Shown one piece after another: positions 53,349 to 63,483 of a stretch of DNA of 64,000 nucleotides. Positions within the stretch are counted from its first letter, which is position 1, and every line of letters starts with the position of its first letter. The position numbers and the translations under genes were made by a program. A model generated the notes under the pieces. The model saw only the letters and a program-made list of their open reading frames with translations, made no database searches and had not been told where the DNA came from. Origin of the DNA: Flavobacterium hankyongi (GTDB lineage: Bacteria; Bacteroidota; Bacteroidia; Flavobacteriales; Flavobacteriaceae); NCBI RefSeq assembly GCF_036840915.1, contig NZ_CP085725.1, positions 2,542,001 through 2,606,000 of the forward strand. The letters run 5' to 3'.

Positions 53349-54974
53349 TTACTGTAACAATATTTTATTATATTCCGGCTGATTATTAAGTAGTGAAGTT
53401 GCTTTTTTAATCTCAATATCATTTTTAAGATAATAATCATACAACCCTTCACGGTAGTTGTAGCGTGTAATGATTTCTGCTTTAAGCAATTTCATTATCT
53501 CAGCTTTGTATTTGTCTAATTGTGATTCTTCTGCTTTTTGAATAGCCGAAGCCAAAGCATCGTATTGCAATTTTATAGAAGCATCAATATTCTCCTTTTT
53601 TGCTTCCGATAAAACATCTTTTAATAGCAATTCAGACTTGGTGTCAAAAGTGAAGTTTTTAGCTTTTAAAAAGGCTTTAAACTGAATATAATCTGCATCT
53701 GTAATTTCTTTTAATGCATTGTTTTTTTGAACATATTGCGTTGCATAGTCAAAGAATGCATCGTTACGCTGTAAGGCATCAACAATAACATTTGTTTTTG
53801 TTTCCGAAAGTTCGATGTCAGGTTGGATTCCTCCTCCATCATAAACCGTTCTTCCTTTTTTGGTTTTAAAGGCATTATAGTTTTTGGCTTCAGTACGTAT
53901 TGCTTTGCCCGAAGCATCTCTTTTAGAATAATCTAACGCCTGAATACATCTGCCAGAAGGAGTGTAGTATCTAGAAATAGTAACCTTAAGTTGCGTTCCG
54001 TACGTCAAGTCAAGTGGTCTTTGTACTAATCCTTTACCAAAACTTCTGCTTCCAATAATTACAGCTCTGTCTAAATCCTGTAGAGCACCAGCCACAATTT
54101 CACTTGCCGAAGCACTTTTTCCATCAACTAAAATAGCCAAAGGAATTTGTGTGTCTATTGGTTGTCGAGTTGTTTTGTAAGTGTTGTTATGCTTTTGAAT
54201 TTTAGATTTTGTGGTAACAATAGTTTCTCCGTTAGGAACAAATAAATTGCAAATATTTACAGCTTCGCCCAATAAACCTCCAGGGTTTCCTCGTAGGTCA
54301 AGGATAATTCTTGTTGCGCCTTGATCTTTCAGTTTTTCTAAAGCATCTTTGGTTTCTGATGAGGCTTTGGCACTAAACTGAGAAAGTACAATATAACCCG
54401 TTTTGTCATCGGTTTTACCAAAAAATGGAACAGCTTTAATATCTACTTCTTCTAAAACAATTTGTGCAGAATTTACCTGACCGTTTCGTTTGTATTTAAT
54501 ATCAATTTTAGTGTTTTTACTTCCTTTTAATAACTGAGAAGCATCTTCTTTAAAATCGGTTAGATTTACATCACCTATCTGAATAATTTCATCACCTGCT
54601 TTTAAGCCCGCTTTGTCTGCAGGATAGTTTTTGTAAGGCTCACGAATGATTAACTTTCCTTCTTTACGCGATACCAAAGCGCCAATCCCGGTGTATTCTC
54701 CAGTGTTGTTAATTTTGAATTTAGCAACATCTTGTTCATTAAAATAAACAGTGTACGGATCAAGTTCAACCAGCATTGTTTTAATTGCTTTATCCATTAA
54801 ATCGGCTGGATTGGTTTGATCAACATAGTTCATGTTCACCGTTTTGAAAAGTGTTGTAAAAATTTCAATTTGTTTGGCAATTTCAAAAAAATCCTCTTTG
54901 AAACTTACTCCCACAAATAAAAAACCACCTGCAAGCACAGGAAGAATATACCTCTTTTTGATTGTAGCCAACAT
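53349..54974 (-). CDS. S41 family C-terminal processing peptidase (CtpA/Prc-like)
   Basis: The 541-residue protein has an N-terminal membrane or signal segment (YILPVLAGGFLFVGVSF). A PDZ domain (about 85-165) contains GIGALVSRKEGKLIIREPY and PADKAGLKAGDEIIQIG. The S41 core has LRGNPGGLLGEAVNICNLF, the nucleophile loop DGKSASASEIVAGAL near 285-295, and SRSFGKGLVQRP with the catalytic lysine near 315. The C-terminal 170 residues are helical. It should act in the periplasm on protein C-termini. The gene is 2 bp downstream of the DUF4349 lipoprotein and cotranscribed with it. Confidence 0.92.
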   Translation of the reverse strand: MLATIKKRYILPVLAGGFLFVGVSFKEDFFEIAKQIEIFTTLFKTVNMNYVDQTNPADLMDKAIKTMLVELDPYTVYFNEQDVAKFKINNTGEYTGIGALVSRKEGKLIIREPYKNYPADKAGLKAGDEIIQIGDVNLTDFKEDASQLLKGSKNTKIDIKYKRNGQVNSAQIVLEEVDIKAVPFFGKTDDKTGYIVLSQFSAKASSETKDALEKLKDQGATRIILDLRGNPGGLLGEAVNICNLFVPNGETIVTTKSKIQKHNNTYKTTRQPIDTQIPLAILVDGKSASASEIVAGALQDLDRAVIIGSRSFGKGLVQRPLDLTYGTQLKVTISRYYTPSGRCIQALDYSKRDASGKAIRTEAKNYNAFKTKKGRTVYDGGGIQPDIELSETKTNVIVDALQRNDAFFDYATQYVQKNNALKEITDADYIQFKAFLKAKNFTFDTKSELLLKDVLSEAKKENIDASIKLQYDALASAIQKAEESQLDKYKAEIMKLLKAEIITRYNYREGLYDYYLKNDIEIKKATSLLNNQPEYNKILLQ

Positions 54975-54976
54975 AA

Positions 54977-55831
54977 TTATCCTTTTTTCTTGAAGAATCT
55001 TCGTTTAATGAACGCGAACACTCCTACGAAAATAAGAATAAAGGGCCAAATACTGATGATACTTAACATAAAATTGGACAAACCGTTAAAACCTTCCTTT
55101 ATAGAGTTCCAAATTTTACCTCCATAGGAAACTGTAGCACCACTTTCTGAAGCATTGTATGTGTACATTTGAATATTGATGGTACTCATCGAAACACGGT
55201 TTTGCATGTATTTAAGTTGCCCTTCTTTAGCTTCGATTTCTTCACGAATTTCAGCCAGTTTTTTTTCTATTTCCATCATTTCAGAAACTTTGGTAGCTTT
55301 TGCTAACAATTGTAAATAGCGTTCTTCCAGTTTCTTTTTAGATTTCATTCGGGATTCGGTATCTACGTATTCTTCGGTAACATCTTGCTGAGATATTTCT
55401 TTTCTGTCGAAATGTTGAACTCCTTTGCTGATATCGGCAATAAAAGAATCAAAGTGCTGACTAGGAATTCGGATTGTTAAATTACGATATACTGATTCAT
55501 CTGTTTTTCCCGATTCATCATTTTGAATAATAGCTTTGTATTTGGTAATGCCTGTTTTAAGATTTTCGTAAGAAGTATTCAAATCGGTGCTTTGAAAACG
55601 TAAATCGGCTGTTTTGATAATTTTGGTTTGTGATTGAGGGGAGCTTACAACAACGGCTGCAGAGTCAACTGCAACAGCTGCTGCTTCATAATTTGCATCT
55701 TCTGAAGAAGCAACTTTACTTGGCATTTCAAGTTTCATTAATTGCATTGATGAATTAGCACTTCCTTCTTCAGCATCTTTACAAGAAACAAAAATAATGG
55801 CGACAAAAAGAATGATAAATGGTGTACGCAT
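54977..55831 (-). CDS. DUF4349 lipoprotein
   Basis: The 284-residue protein has a lipoprotein signal peptide with lipobox FVSC (lipidated Cys near residue 17). Residues about 65-240 match DUF4349: IIKTADLRFQSTDLNTSYENL, NLTIRIPSQHFDSFIADI, then a coiled coil (KKKLEERYLQLLAKATKVSEMM) and RVSMSTINIQMYTYN. A C-terminal membrane helix (SIWPFILIFVGVFAFI) with a basic tail follows. The combination of a lipid anchor and a C-terminal helix is usual for the family; function is unknown. It is 2 bp before the S41 protease gene. Confidence 0.85.
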   Translation of the reverse strand: MRTPFIILFVAIIFVSCKDAEEGSANSSMQLMKLEMPSKVASSEDANYEAAAVAVDSAAVVVSSPQSQTKIIKTADLRFQSTDLNTSYENLKTGITKYKAIIQNDESGKTDESVYRNLTIRIPSQHFDSFIADISKGVQHFDRKEISQQDVTEEYVDTESRMKSKKKLEERYLQLLAKATKVSEMMEIEKKLAEIREEIEAKEGQLKYMQNRVSMSTINIQMYTYNASESGATVSYGGKIWNSIKEGFNGLSNFMLSIISIWPFILIFVGVFAFIKRRFFKKKG

Positions 55832-55973
55832 AAGATATAGAATTTATAAGGTTTGACTTACTTAATTCCATATCAAAAATTTAGCCAAAAAATTTAGCGA
55901 TGCCCTAAGTTAAGAAAAGAGAATGTTTTCAGAGTAAGTAGAATAGCAATGTTTTTAAACCATTTTGTGGTAG

Positions 55974-56735
55974 TTAATTCGTTAAAAGAGCATTATTGCC
56001 AAATATTAAATGTAGATAATAATACTTAATGCTTGGTATGTTTCTATCTTGAGTTGTAGTCTTTGTTCCATCATTATACTCTATTGTAACTTCATTTAGA
56101 TCAAGTTTATATAGGTTTGAATTACTCCACGATATTGGATTGAACTTAAAGGATTTCTTTGGTTTTATTATTTGATTTTGAATTATAGTTTTTGAACCTA
56201 AATATGTTCCATATTCGTCATAGCCATTAGCTTTTAATTTAATTTTTTTAATAGTTTTTTGAGTTAGATTAAAGTATAATCTCTTACCAACAACTTCTTG
56301 ACTTTCATCATCGAAATAAGAATAAAAACTTAATGCAATAGGCTTGTTTTTAATTTTTTCATAACTAGATTGAGCTAAATTTTTTTCAAGTTTTTCAATC
56401 AGAAATGATTTTGATTTTGATTTAGAAAGTATACTGTCTTTTTCAGTATTTGATAATACTTTTATAATATCCTTTATCGAATCATTAACATTTAAAAACT
56501 CGGCTTTAGTCTTGTATTTATTTCCGTTGTAGTAAAATACATAATTAGTCTCATCTGGATTATTTTCAATATCTGTTAAAAATACAGGTTGAAATTCAAA
56601 AAAAGGAGTTTCATTAATTTTACAATCTACTTTGAAATCTACAAGAAATGTTTGTATTTTCTTATTTTGACCATAAATAATGCTAGAATTAATTAAAAAA
56701 ACAATCAGAAATAAGATTTTCGGTTTTTGAAACAT
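55974..56735 (-). CDS. Secreted protein of unknown function, behind mtgA
   Basis: I do not recognise a family. The 253-residue product has a signal peptide (ILFLIVFLINSSIIYGQ). The mature part is polar, with a helical section (DSILSKSKSKSFLIEKLEKNLAQ) and a later beta-rich section (GKRLYFNLTQKTIKKIKLKA, LYKLDLNEVTIEYNDGTKTT). It follows mtgA by 10 bp on the same strand, so the two are likely cotranscribed. A role in the cell envelope is only inferred from that. Confidence 0.65.
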   Translation of the reverse strand: MFQKPKILFLIVFLINSSIIYGQNKKIQTFLVDFKVDCKINETPFFEFQPVFLTDIENNPDETNYVFYYNGNKYKTKAEFLNVNDSIKDIIKVLSNTEKDSILSKSKSKSFLIEKLEKNLAQSSYEKIKNKPIALSFYSYFDDESQEVVGKRLYFNLTQKTIKKIKLKANGYDEYGTYLGSKTIIQNQIIKPKKSFKFNPISWSNSNLYKLDLNEVTIEYNDGTKTTTQDRNIPSIKYYYLHLIFGNNALLTN

Positions 56736-56745
56736 TTCTTTTTAA

Positions 56746-57492
56746 TTAATAATTCAATTTTCCTACATGACGCATCACACGTAGTGTTTTGTTTTTTCTT
56801 CTCTCCACATAAGAAGAAGAGTTAATGGCTTTGTATTTTCTGGGACTCGGTAAAATAGCCGCTATCGATGCTGCTTCATATTTAGTAAGGTTCTTTGCGC
56901 TTTTGTGAAACCAATGACGACTTGCAGCTTCGGCACCATAAACACCATCGCCCATTTCTATGCTATTTAGGTAGACTTCCATAATACGTTTTTTACCCCA
57001 AATGAGTTCAATGAGTACAGTATAATACGCTTCTAAAGCTTTGCGAACATAACTTCGGCCTTGCCATAAAAAAACATTTTTTGCAGTTTGTTGCGAAATA
57101 GTACTTCCCCCTTTTAATTTTTTACCTTTGAGATTACCAGTCATGGCTTTGTTCATTGCAGAAAAATCGAAGCCATTGTGCTTCAGAAATAGTCCGTCTT
57201 CACTTGCAACGACAGCTTTTTGTAAGTTCATTGAAATATCATCTAAAGGCACCCAATCGTGACTGCAAACCATTTCCTTACCATCGGCATTATGTTCGAA
57301 TGCTCTCACAATCATAAGTGGTGTGAAAGGCACTGGAACAAACTTGAATAAGAGAACCAATAAAATAGAGATAACATTAAACCATATGAAAAGCTTTAAA
57401 AGAAATTTCTTTACTTTACCCCAAAAGGTTAAGTTTTCCTTTTTTTTAGGTTGTTTGGTATTTTTTGTAGGTGTAGGTTTTTTTGCTGCCAT
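56746..57492 (-). CDS. mtgA: Monofunctional biosynthetic peptidoglycan transglycosylase
   Basis: MtgA polymerises lipid II into glycan strands. The 248-residue GT51 protein has a basic cytosolic tail, one membrane helix (FIWFNVISILLVLLFKFV) and the catalytic domain. Conserved motifs are KAVVASEDGLFLKHNGFD (catalytic glutamate, motif 1), KGGSTISQQTAKNVFLW (motif 2), GKKRIMEVYLNSIEMGDGVY (motif 4) and EAASRHWFH. No transpeptidase domain follows, which separates it from bifunctional PBPs. A 19-bp inverted repeat lies just before its start codon. Confidence 0.95.
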   Translation of the reverse strand: MAAKKPTPTKNTKQPKKKENLTFWGKVKKFLLKLFIWFNVISILLVLLFKFVPVPFTPLMIVRAFEHNADGKEMVCSHDWVPLDDISMNLQKAVVASEDGLFLKHNGFDFSAMNKAMTGNLKGKKLKGGSTISQQTAKNVFLWQGRSYVRKALEAYYTVLIELIWGKKRIMEVYLNSIEMGDGVYGAEAASRHWFHKSAKNLTKYEAASIAAILPSPRKYKAINSSSYVERRKNKTLRVMRHVGKLNY

Positions 57493-57504
57493 TATATTAA
57501 ATAG

Positions 57505-57565
57505 AATAAATGCATTACAAATCTAAAAAAGGTTTAAACATTTAATGATTTGTAATGCATTTATT
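57505..57565. repeat. 19-bp perfect inverted repeat upstream of mtgA
   Basis: 57505-57523 pairs perfectly with 57547-57565 around a 23-nt spacer and ends 12 bp before the mtgA start on the minus strand. The only T run after the stem lies on the plus strand, which faces away from both flanking genes. It may act as an operator, an mRNA hairpin over the mtgA leader, or a terminator for the upstream adhesin gene despite the missing T run. Confidence 0.65.
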
Positions 57566-57584
57566 TTTTCTAAAAAATATAGAA

Positions 57585-60500
57585 TTAGTCTTTTATTATC
57601 TTGAGTGTTTTGCTCTTGTTTTCAGAAGTAATTTTTATGAAATATACACCATGGGCAAAATTGTTGGTATCGATTGTAATGTTATTAGTCAAGAAGCTTT
57701 TAATAAAAAGTGATTGACCAGTTACAGATAAAATTTCAACAGAAGAAATAACTGAATTATTTTCGATATTTAAAATGTTATCAACTGGATTTGGATAATA
57801 TTTCAGTCCAATAAAATTATTTTCATTTGTAGATAACAAAGGCACTGGGCTAAATCTAAGATTGTCTAAATAAGCATTATCTCCAATGTCGTTCGAAGAT
57901 TTTCCAATATGCTGCAACGAAATTCTAATATCACCACCTACAAAAGGAGTTAAGTCATATTGGAATGTTTTAAAAATATCTTGGTTATTAGTTGTTGGAC
58001 GGATAATGTTACCTAAAACAACTCCATTTACCACTACTCTAAACATCGATTCATTATTAAAATTAACAAAAGTTTGTTTTAAATCAAATAGCAAGAATAG
58101 ACTTGTCATCGAAGTAGCATTGATTTTCATATTAACCTTCGTTATATGATTTTGATTACTTTCCCATATATTGGTTTGGTCTACTCTCCATGTAGATGAG
58201 TTATTTGATCCTGACATTTTTAATACTTTATTAGAGATATTATTTACATCAGTTACAATACTAGCAAAGGAATTTTGTGTGCTTTCTATAATTAATTTAT
58301 TGTTGTTTCCGTTGTCAAAATTAAATAGATCATTGTTACTTGTTACAATATTTGTATACCCTTCAATAATTTTGAAATTATCCAATGACATATTAGTAGA
58401 TCCACTTGCCTGAGTATGAAGAATGAAACTATAGTCACCAGAAGTAATTGGGGTAAAAGAGAATGAGTTTGTATTATAATTATACTCACTCAATGTGCCT
58501 AACCTGCTAAGTTCTGCTTCCATATAATGCATCTTTTTACCTTTTCCTACAAATAGTCTAAGTGATTGGGCATCATATTCATAAGCTTTTCTGGCATCTA
58601 AACTAAATGTGTAAGTAGTTCCGGCCATTAAATTAAACATTGGCACTATGATTCCTCTATAACCATCTGGGCCAGAGAAATTATTTGCCCATAAATAAGA
58701 GCTATCCCCATTACCGTTTAGAGTGTGATTTGGGTTGTAATAATTGGTGTTTAAAACAAGAGGTGAGTTATATGATGTAATAGTTCCTCCCGGAAGTTTT
58801 TCAAAACATTCTGGAAGTAAATTACTTCCATATTGTGGTAAATTACTAAAATCTTCCAGCCAAGGAAGGGGTTCTATAGTACAAGTTGTTTCAACAGTTT
58901 TAGGTCCAATAGTTATGGATTGATTCGATGAACAATTAGATCTAAGATAAAAATCATATTTTGTAGTAGGTTGTAAGTTAGTAATAACAATTTCATTAGT
59001 ATTACTATTTAAAATAGTTCCTGAACCTGGAATAAAACCGAAAGGGCCATATTCAATTTGTGTGTTTTGAGCACTATTGTTATCCCATGTAATTTTTAAA
59101 GAATTACTTGAGATGTTTAAAAGCTGAACATTAATTGGTTCAGTACAGTTGCTATTGTTTAAATATTGAAAATCATCTATATAAAAGTAATCAGAAATAT
59201 TTTCACCACTTAGTTTGAAGGCAATATGTTTATTTGTTCCTGTATAATTTGAAAAATCAATGTTTATTTCTTTTCCATAAGCAGGTAAATTTGCCAGATC
59301 TATTGTTTGATAAGGTGTGAATGTGTTAAAATCTACTGAATTTGAAAGGGTTCCTAAAATTAATACCTGCGAAGTACTTATTTCACGTACATTATTTATC
59401 CAAAATTTAATTTTTTTAGTATTATCAAAATCAGATAAATAGGGAGAAATAAAATATATAAACTTACCTGCAGTATTTGAGTTATAAAAGTGACCTACAT
59501 TAGGAGGGCTGTTAAAATTCTCGTAGTAAACATTTTTAACACCACCATATAGATTATCATTTGAAACGTCATTAACTGTCCAGCAGAAATCAGGTATTAA
59601 GAAGGCATTTGTTGCTGGATATTGATCAAAATTTTCTACAAAAGGACTACTTACACTGCATGATACTTTGAAAGTATATAAATCACTCCAATTTACAACT
59701 CCTGAATTACAAATGTTTCTTACTCTAAATTGATATTTTGAGTTCGAATTTAAATTGTTTAATACAAAAGGATTTTGAGTTACTTGAATTATTTGCCCTG
59801 TTCCAAGCGTAAAACCTTCAAGACCATATTCTATCTCACAATTAACAGAATTGTTATTGTTTGTATTCCAATTTAATAAAGCGCTTGATGAACCATTTTG
59901 ATATGCACTTAAATTACCTGGACGTGTACAGTCATTGTTTAAGTATTTAAAATTATCAATAAAAACAATATCGTTGGAAGAACTATTAGAAAAAATTCTA
60001 ATTCCAATAAATTGGTTGGAGCCTGTATAGCTTGAGAAATCCACTGTATATTCTTTCCATTGATTTACAACCAGCTCATTTGTAATCGATTGATAAGGAA
60101 CAAATGTTGTATAATCGTCAATGTCAGACATTGTACCTATTTGAATACTATTTATAGATGAATACATACTTGAGTTAATGTATGCAGAAAACAATATTTT
60201 TTTGTTTGAGTCCAGATCGGTTAACCTAGGCGTAATCAAAATAGATTTTTCGTTTACCAAAGGATCTGGACAATCTTTACGGCTAAATATTCTAGCAAGA
60301 GTAGATCCTGATAAAGGAACAGGAGTATTTCCGTTAGGATAAGTTATAAATTCTACAAACGAATTGGCATAAAAAGTATTTCTGATATTTGGTTCTGTTC
60401 TTGACCAACAAGTATTATTTGCTTGAATGCTTTCGTTTTCAAAACTTGTAGTGTATCCTACAGTAAAACCAGAGCATTTGGTCTTAAAGGTACCACGATC

Positions 60501-62354
60501 TGACCAGTTACTATAAATGTTGTTACCACATTTTGTTCTAACATAAAAATCATACTCCTGATTAGGAATTAAATTTGAGTTAATCGTAAACGGATTTGAA
60601 TTTACAGAAATTCTAGTTCCTGTTCCAATTGTAAATCCTTTAATGCCATACTCGACTTCCCATTCTGTTGAAGATTGATCAAAATCAGTCCATTTTATTT
60701 TAGCATAGTTAAAATCAGTTCTAATGCACTTTAAATTTGTTGGTTCTTTACATGAAGGACTGTTTTCGTATGTAAAATCATCTATGTATAGATTGATTGA
60801 ATTAAAATTTGTAGAGTTGTTAACTTTAAACGCAATATAATTATGATTTAAATTTTGGTTATAATTGTTAAAATAAACTATATGCTGTTTAAAGTGCCCA
60901 TTTACTTTATATCCATTATATTGGTTTATGTCGTCAGGAAATATGTTTTCTAGAGGAACAAAGGTTGATTCGTCAGCTGGATTTGACATTGTTCCTATGG
61001 TGATTGACCTGTCTACATAATCGGAACCATATGAAGTTAGGTAAAATTTTATACGTTTGTTTGTGTTTAAATCAGAAATAAAAGGAGATATTAAATATCC
61101 TTTCTGGTTTAATTCACTGCTGGCATAAATATTAACCATTTTCGAACCGCTTTTTGGAGAAACTGCCAATATGCTGTTGACAGTTATGCTAGAAGAGTTT
61201 GTAATGGTTGTTGAATATGTAATTTTTTTCCAACAAGGATCAATCGTATATTCTTCACCAAATGAGGTAAAATAATCTGCCGTAACAATGTTGCAAGGAG
61301 TTGAAAAGGATATTACTTGTGACCAATTTGTATATAAATCAGGTGCACAATTTCCTCTAACTTTTACTTCATAATTAGTTAACCCTGCAAGATTTGTAAA
61401 AGTATATGAACTTGAATTGGTCGTAAAAGTTTGTGTAGCTCCTGTTGATAGATTTTTTAAGTTAATTTCATAAGAACTTGCAGTATTTGAATTGTATGAT
61501 AAAGTAGCGTTGTGTTCAGAAATATTATTTAATGCAACATTAGTTAAGTCATAACAATTAACAGACTGCTCGTAACTAAAATCATCAAAAAAGACCTCTC
61601 CATAATTTCCATTACTTTTTATTGCAATATATTGATCGTTACTAACATAATTGTTTAAAAAAACATTTATCTTGTTGTAACCCCCATAAGGTAAATTAAC
61701 TGTTTTTAATGGATGAAATGTGGTTGGGTCATAAGGATTGCTCATAGTTCCTAACACTACTGAGTATGCGCCTTGATAACTATTAGCATAAATTGAAAAC
61801 ATTTTATCTGATGATAAATCTGTTATTTTAGGAGAAACCATCATCATCCCATACCCAGAAGACCATTTCATATCAATTGACTTTCCTGATGAACCGTTTA
61901 CTAGGTAGTTGGATTCCATTATAAAACTGTAATACTCTGAAGTCGTGTTTTGAAGCCTATATCCTCTCCATCCTTCGTCTAAAAAGGAAGTGTTAAAATT
62001 AAAATTATAACCAACAGATTTCGAGATATTAAAGTAATTAGAATTAACAGTATGTTCAGGCTCCCAAACACCTGGCTGCCCAAATGAGTTGTAATATCTA
62101 ATTCTAAAATCCCAGGAAATAAAAGGATTTAGTTTAACGAATGATGAAGATGCTGAATACTGAATTTGTGACTGAGTATATGTACTACTACCAGTAGGTT
62201 TGTATTGGTAATCCCACCATAAACCACTATACCCATTTACTTTGAAGTTCCCTGAAGGGTCAAGGGTTGTTATTTGCCCATAAAAAGATGAGTTTGAAAA
62301 TAATGATAATATGAAAACAAGGAAAATTGCTTTTAAATTGTAATTTTTCTGCAT
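57585..62354 (-). CDS. Large T9SS-secreted adhesin-like protein with alternating jelly-roll and Fn3 modules
   Basis: The 1589-residue protein has a signal peptide (AIFLVFILSLFSNSSFYGQ) and a type A T9SS sorting domain from about 1514 (LKYYPNPVDNILNIEN ... VEILSVTGQSLF ... NFAHGVYFIKI ... KTLKIIKD). Between them a unit of about 267 residues is repeated: a jelly-roll/MAM-like domain with F.DDF.Y near its end, followed by an Fn3 domain. Fn3 domains start near residues 268, 536, 806 and 1070 (for example NVALNNISEHNATLSY and NVQLLNISSNSLKITW). Two further jelly-roll-like domains precede the sorting domain. I infer a surface-exposed adhesin or glycan-binding protein. Confidence 0.87.
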   Translation of the reverse strand: MQKNYNLKAIFLVFILSLFSNSSFYGQITTLDPSGNFKVNGYSGLWWDYQYKPTGSSTYTQSQIQYSASSSFVKLNPFISWDFRIRYYNSFGQPGVWEPEHTVNSNYFNISKSVGYNFNFNTSFLDEGWRGYRLQNTTSEYYSFIMESNYLVNGSSGKSIDMKWSSGYGMMMVSPKITDLSSDKMFSIYANSYQGAYSVVLGTMSNPYDPTTFHPLKTVNLPYGGYNKINVFLNNYVSNDQYIAIKSNGNYGEVFFDDFSYEQSVNCYDLTNVALNNISEHNATLSYNSNTASSYEINLKNLSTGATQTFTTNSSSYTFTNLAGLTNYEVKVRGNCAPDLYTNWSQVISFSTPCNIVTADYFTSFGEEYTIDPCWKKITYSTTITNSSSITVNSILAVSPKSGSKMVNIYASSELNQKGYLISPFISDLNTNKRIKFYLTSYGSDYVDRSITIGTMSNPADESTFVPLENIFPDDINQYNGYKVNGHFKQHIVYFNNYNQNLNHNYIAFKVNNSTNFNSINLYIDDFTYENSPSCKEPTNLKCIRTDFNYAKIKWTDFDQSSTEWEVEYGIKGFTIGTGTRISVNSNPFTINSNLIPNQEYDFYVRTKCGNNIYSNWSDRGTFKTKCSGFTVGYTTSFENESIQANNTCWSRTEPNIRNTFYANSFVEFITYPNGNTPVPLSGSTLARIFSRKDCPDPLVNEKSILITPRLTDLDSNKKILFSAYINSSMYSSINSIQIGTMSDIDDYTTFVPYQSITNELVVNQWKEYTVDFSSYTGSNQFIGIRIFSNSSSNDIVFIDNFKYLNNDCTRPGNLSAYQNGSSSALLNWNTNNNNSVNCEIEYGLEGFTLGTGQIIQVTQNPFVLNNLNSNSKYQFRVRNICNSGVVNWSDLYTFKVSCSVSSPFVENFDQYPATNAFLIPDFCWTVNDVSNDNLYGGVKNVYYENFNSPPNVGHFYNSNTAGKFIYFISPYLSDFDNTKKIKFWINNVREISTSQVLILGTLSNSVDFNTFTPYQTIDLANLPAYGKEINIDFSNYTGTNKHIAFKLSGENISDYFYIDDFQYLNNSNCTEPINVQLLNISSNSLKITWDNNSAQNTQIEYGPFGFIPGSGTILNSNTNEIVITNLQPTTKYDFYLRSNCSSNQSITIGPKTVETTCTIEPLPWLEDFSNLPQYGSNLLPECFEKLPGGTITSYNSPLVLNTNYYNPNHTLNGNGDSSYLWANNFSGPDGYRGIIVPMFNLMAGTTYTFSLDARKAYEYDAQSLRLFVGKGKKMHYMEAELSRLGTLSEYNYNTNSFSFTPITSGDYSFILHTQASGSTNMSLDNFKIIEGYTNIVTSNNDLFNFDNGNNNKLIIESTQNSFASIVTDVNNISNKVLKMSGSNNSSTWRVDQTNIWESNQNHITKVNMKINATSMTSLFLLFDLKQTFVNFNNESMFRVVVNGVVLGNIIRPTTNNQDIFKTFQYDLTPFVGGDIRISLQHIGKSSNDIGDNAYLDNLRFSPVPLLSTNENNFIGLKYYPNPVDNILNIENNSVISSVEILSVTGQSLFIKSFLTNNITIDTNNFAHGVYFIKITSENKSKTLKIIKD

Positions 62355-62370
62355 GCGTTTTTTATTAGTT

Positions 62371-63483
62371 TTATATTAAATCTGCTAATTCTTGTCCAAT
62401 TAAACTTCCAATTGCAACACCCATTCCGCCCATTCTAACTCCGCAATAGATATTGGATGATAATTGTTTTACGATAGGTTTTTTATGAGAACCAATTCCC
62501 ATAATACCGCTCCATCTGTGTGCGATTTTTACTTCAATTTGCGGTAAAATTACAGTTTTTAACAAACTTTCCAATCTATTTTGAATTAATTCAGTTTGCT
62601 CTAGGATTGTAGTCGTTTCTCCTTCAAAATCAAGATTTCTACCACCGCCCAAAAGAATTCTGTTGTTTATGTTTCTGAAATAATAATATCCTTTATCTAA
62701 ATGAAAAGTACCTTTAATATCTAAGTCAGGAATAGGTTCAGTAATTAAAACCTGAGCCCGTGCCGGTTTTACTTCTCCTTTTGTTAATTCTTGTGCAAAA
62801 CCATTGGTTGCAAACAATAATTTTTTGGTTTTAAAAGTATAATCATTCAGTTGCACCTCAACAGTATTCCCTGTATCAGAAAATTGTGTGACTGTTTGAT
62901 TATTTAAAATCATGATGTTTTTTGAATAGACTTCTTTCAAAAGAGCCTGCATCATATTTCCGGTATCAATTTGTGCTTCAAAAGGATTGAAAATGGTATA
63001 TTCCTTTATGCGTGAAAAACCAAACCGATCTACATTTTTTTCAAAAACATCGGTTTTAAATAATGGTCTTAAAATATCATTTATAAATGGTAATTTCTGT
63101 AGACATTCATTATAAGTGGTTTCGTCATTTTCAAGAAATAATTCATAACCACCATAAGGTTTTAAATCTATGGCTTGATCGCCTAAATTTTTGCGTAGCA
63201 ATTGTAAACCAGACCAGCGCTTTTTTACCAGTTCGATTACTTCTTCTTCCGAATGTGTTTTTAAGTCTTCAATAATTTCAGATAGGCTTCCAAAACAGGC
63301 AAAGCCAGCATTTTTAGTACTAGCTCCTTCTGGTAACATTCCTTTTTCAAGTACTAAAATTTTACTTTCAGGGAAACGTTCACGAAGTCTTAAAGCTGTT
63401 TGTAAACCAACAATACCACTTCCAACAATAGTGTAATCAACATTGGTAAACCAATTTTTTATCTCCCAATAACTTAAGTGCAT
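62371..63483 (-). CDS. FAD-dependent oxidoreductase, DAO family
   Basis: The 370-residue protein has the dinucleotide-binding motif YTIVGSGIVGLQTALRLRE near residue 20 and the second conserved strand with ILVLEKGMLPEGASTKNAGF, where the D-amino-acid-oxidase-type ASTKNAGFACFG loop is clear. The C-terminal FAD site reads RWSGIMGIGSHKKPIV and GVRMGGMGVAIG. Members oxidise amine or imino-acid substrates; the substrate is unknown. There is no signal peptide. The gene overlaps the histidine kinase gene by 10 bp, so the two are cotranscribed, but no functional link is evident. Confidence 0.88.
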   Translation of the reverse strand: MHLSYWEIKNWFTNVDYTIVGSGIVGLQTALRLRERFPESKILVLEKGMLPEGASTKNAGFACFGSLSEIIEDLKTHSEEEVIELVKKRWSGLQLLRKNLGDQAIDLKPYGGYELFLENDETTYNECLQKLPFINDILRPLFKTDVFEKNVDRFGFSRIKEYTIFNPFEAQIDTGNMMQALLKEVYSKNIMILNNQTVTQFSDTGNTVEVQLNDYTFKTKKLLFATNGFAQELTKGEVKPARAQVLITEPIPDLDIKGTFHLDKGYYYFRNINNRILLGGGRNLDFEGETTTILEQTELIQNRLESLLKTVILPQIEVKIAHRWSGIMGIGSHKKPIVKQLSSNIYCGVRMGGMGVAIGSLIGQELADLI

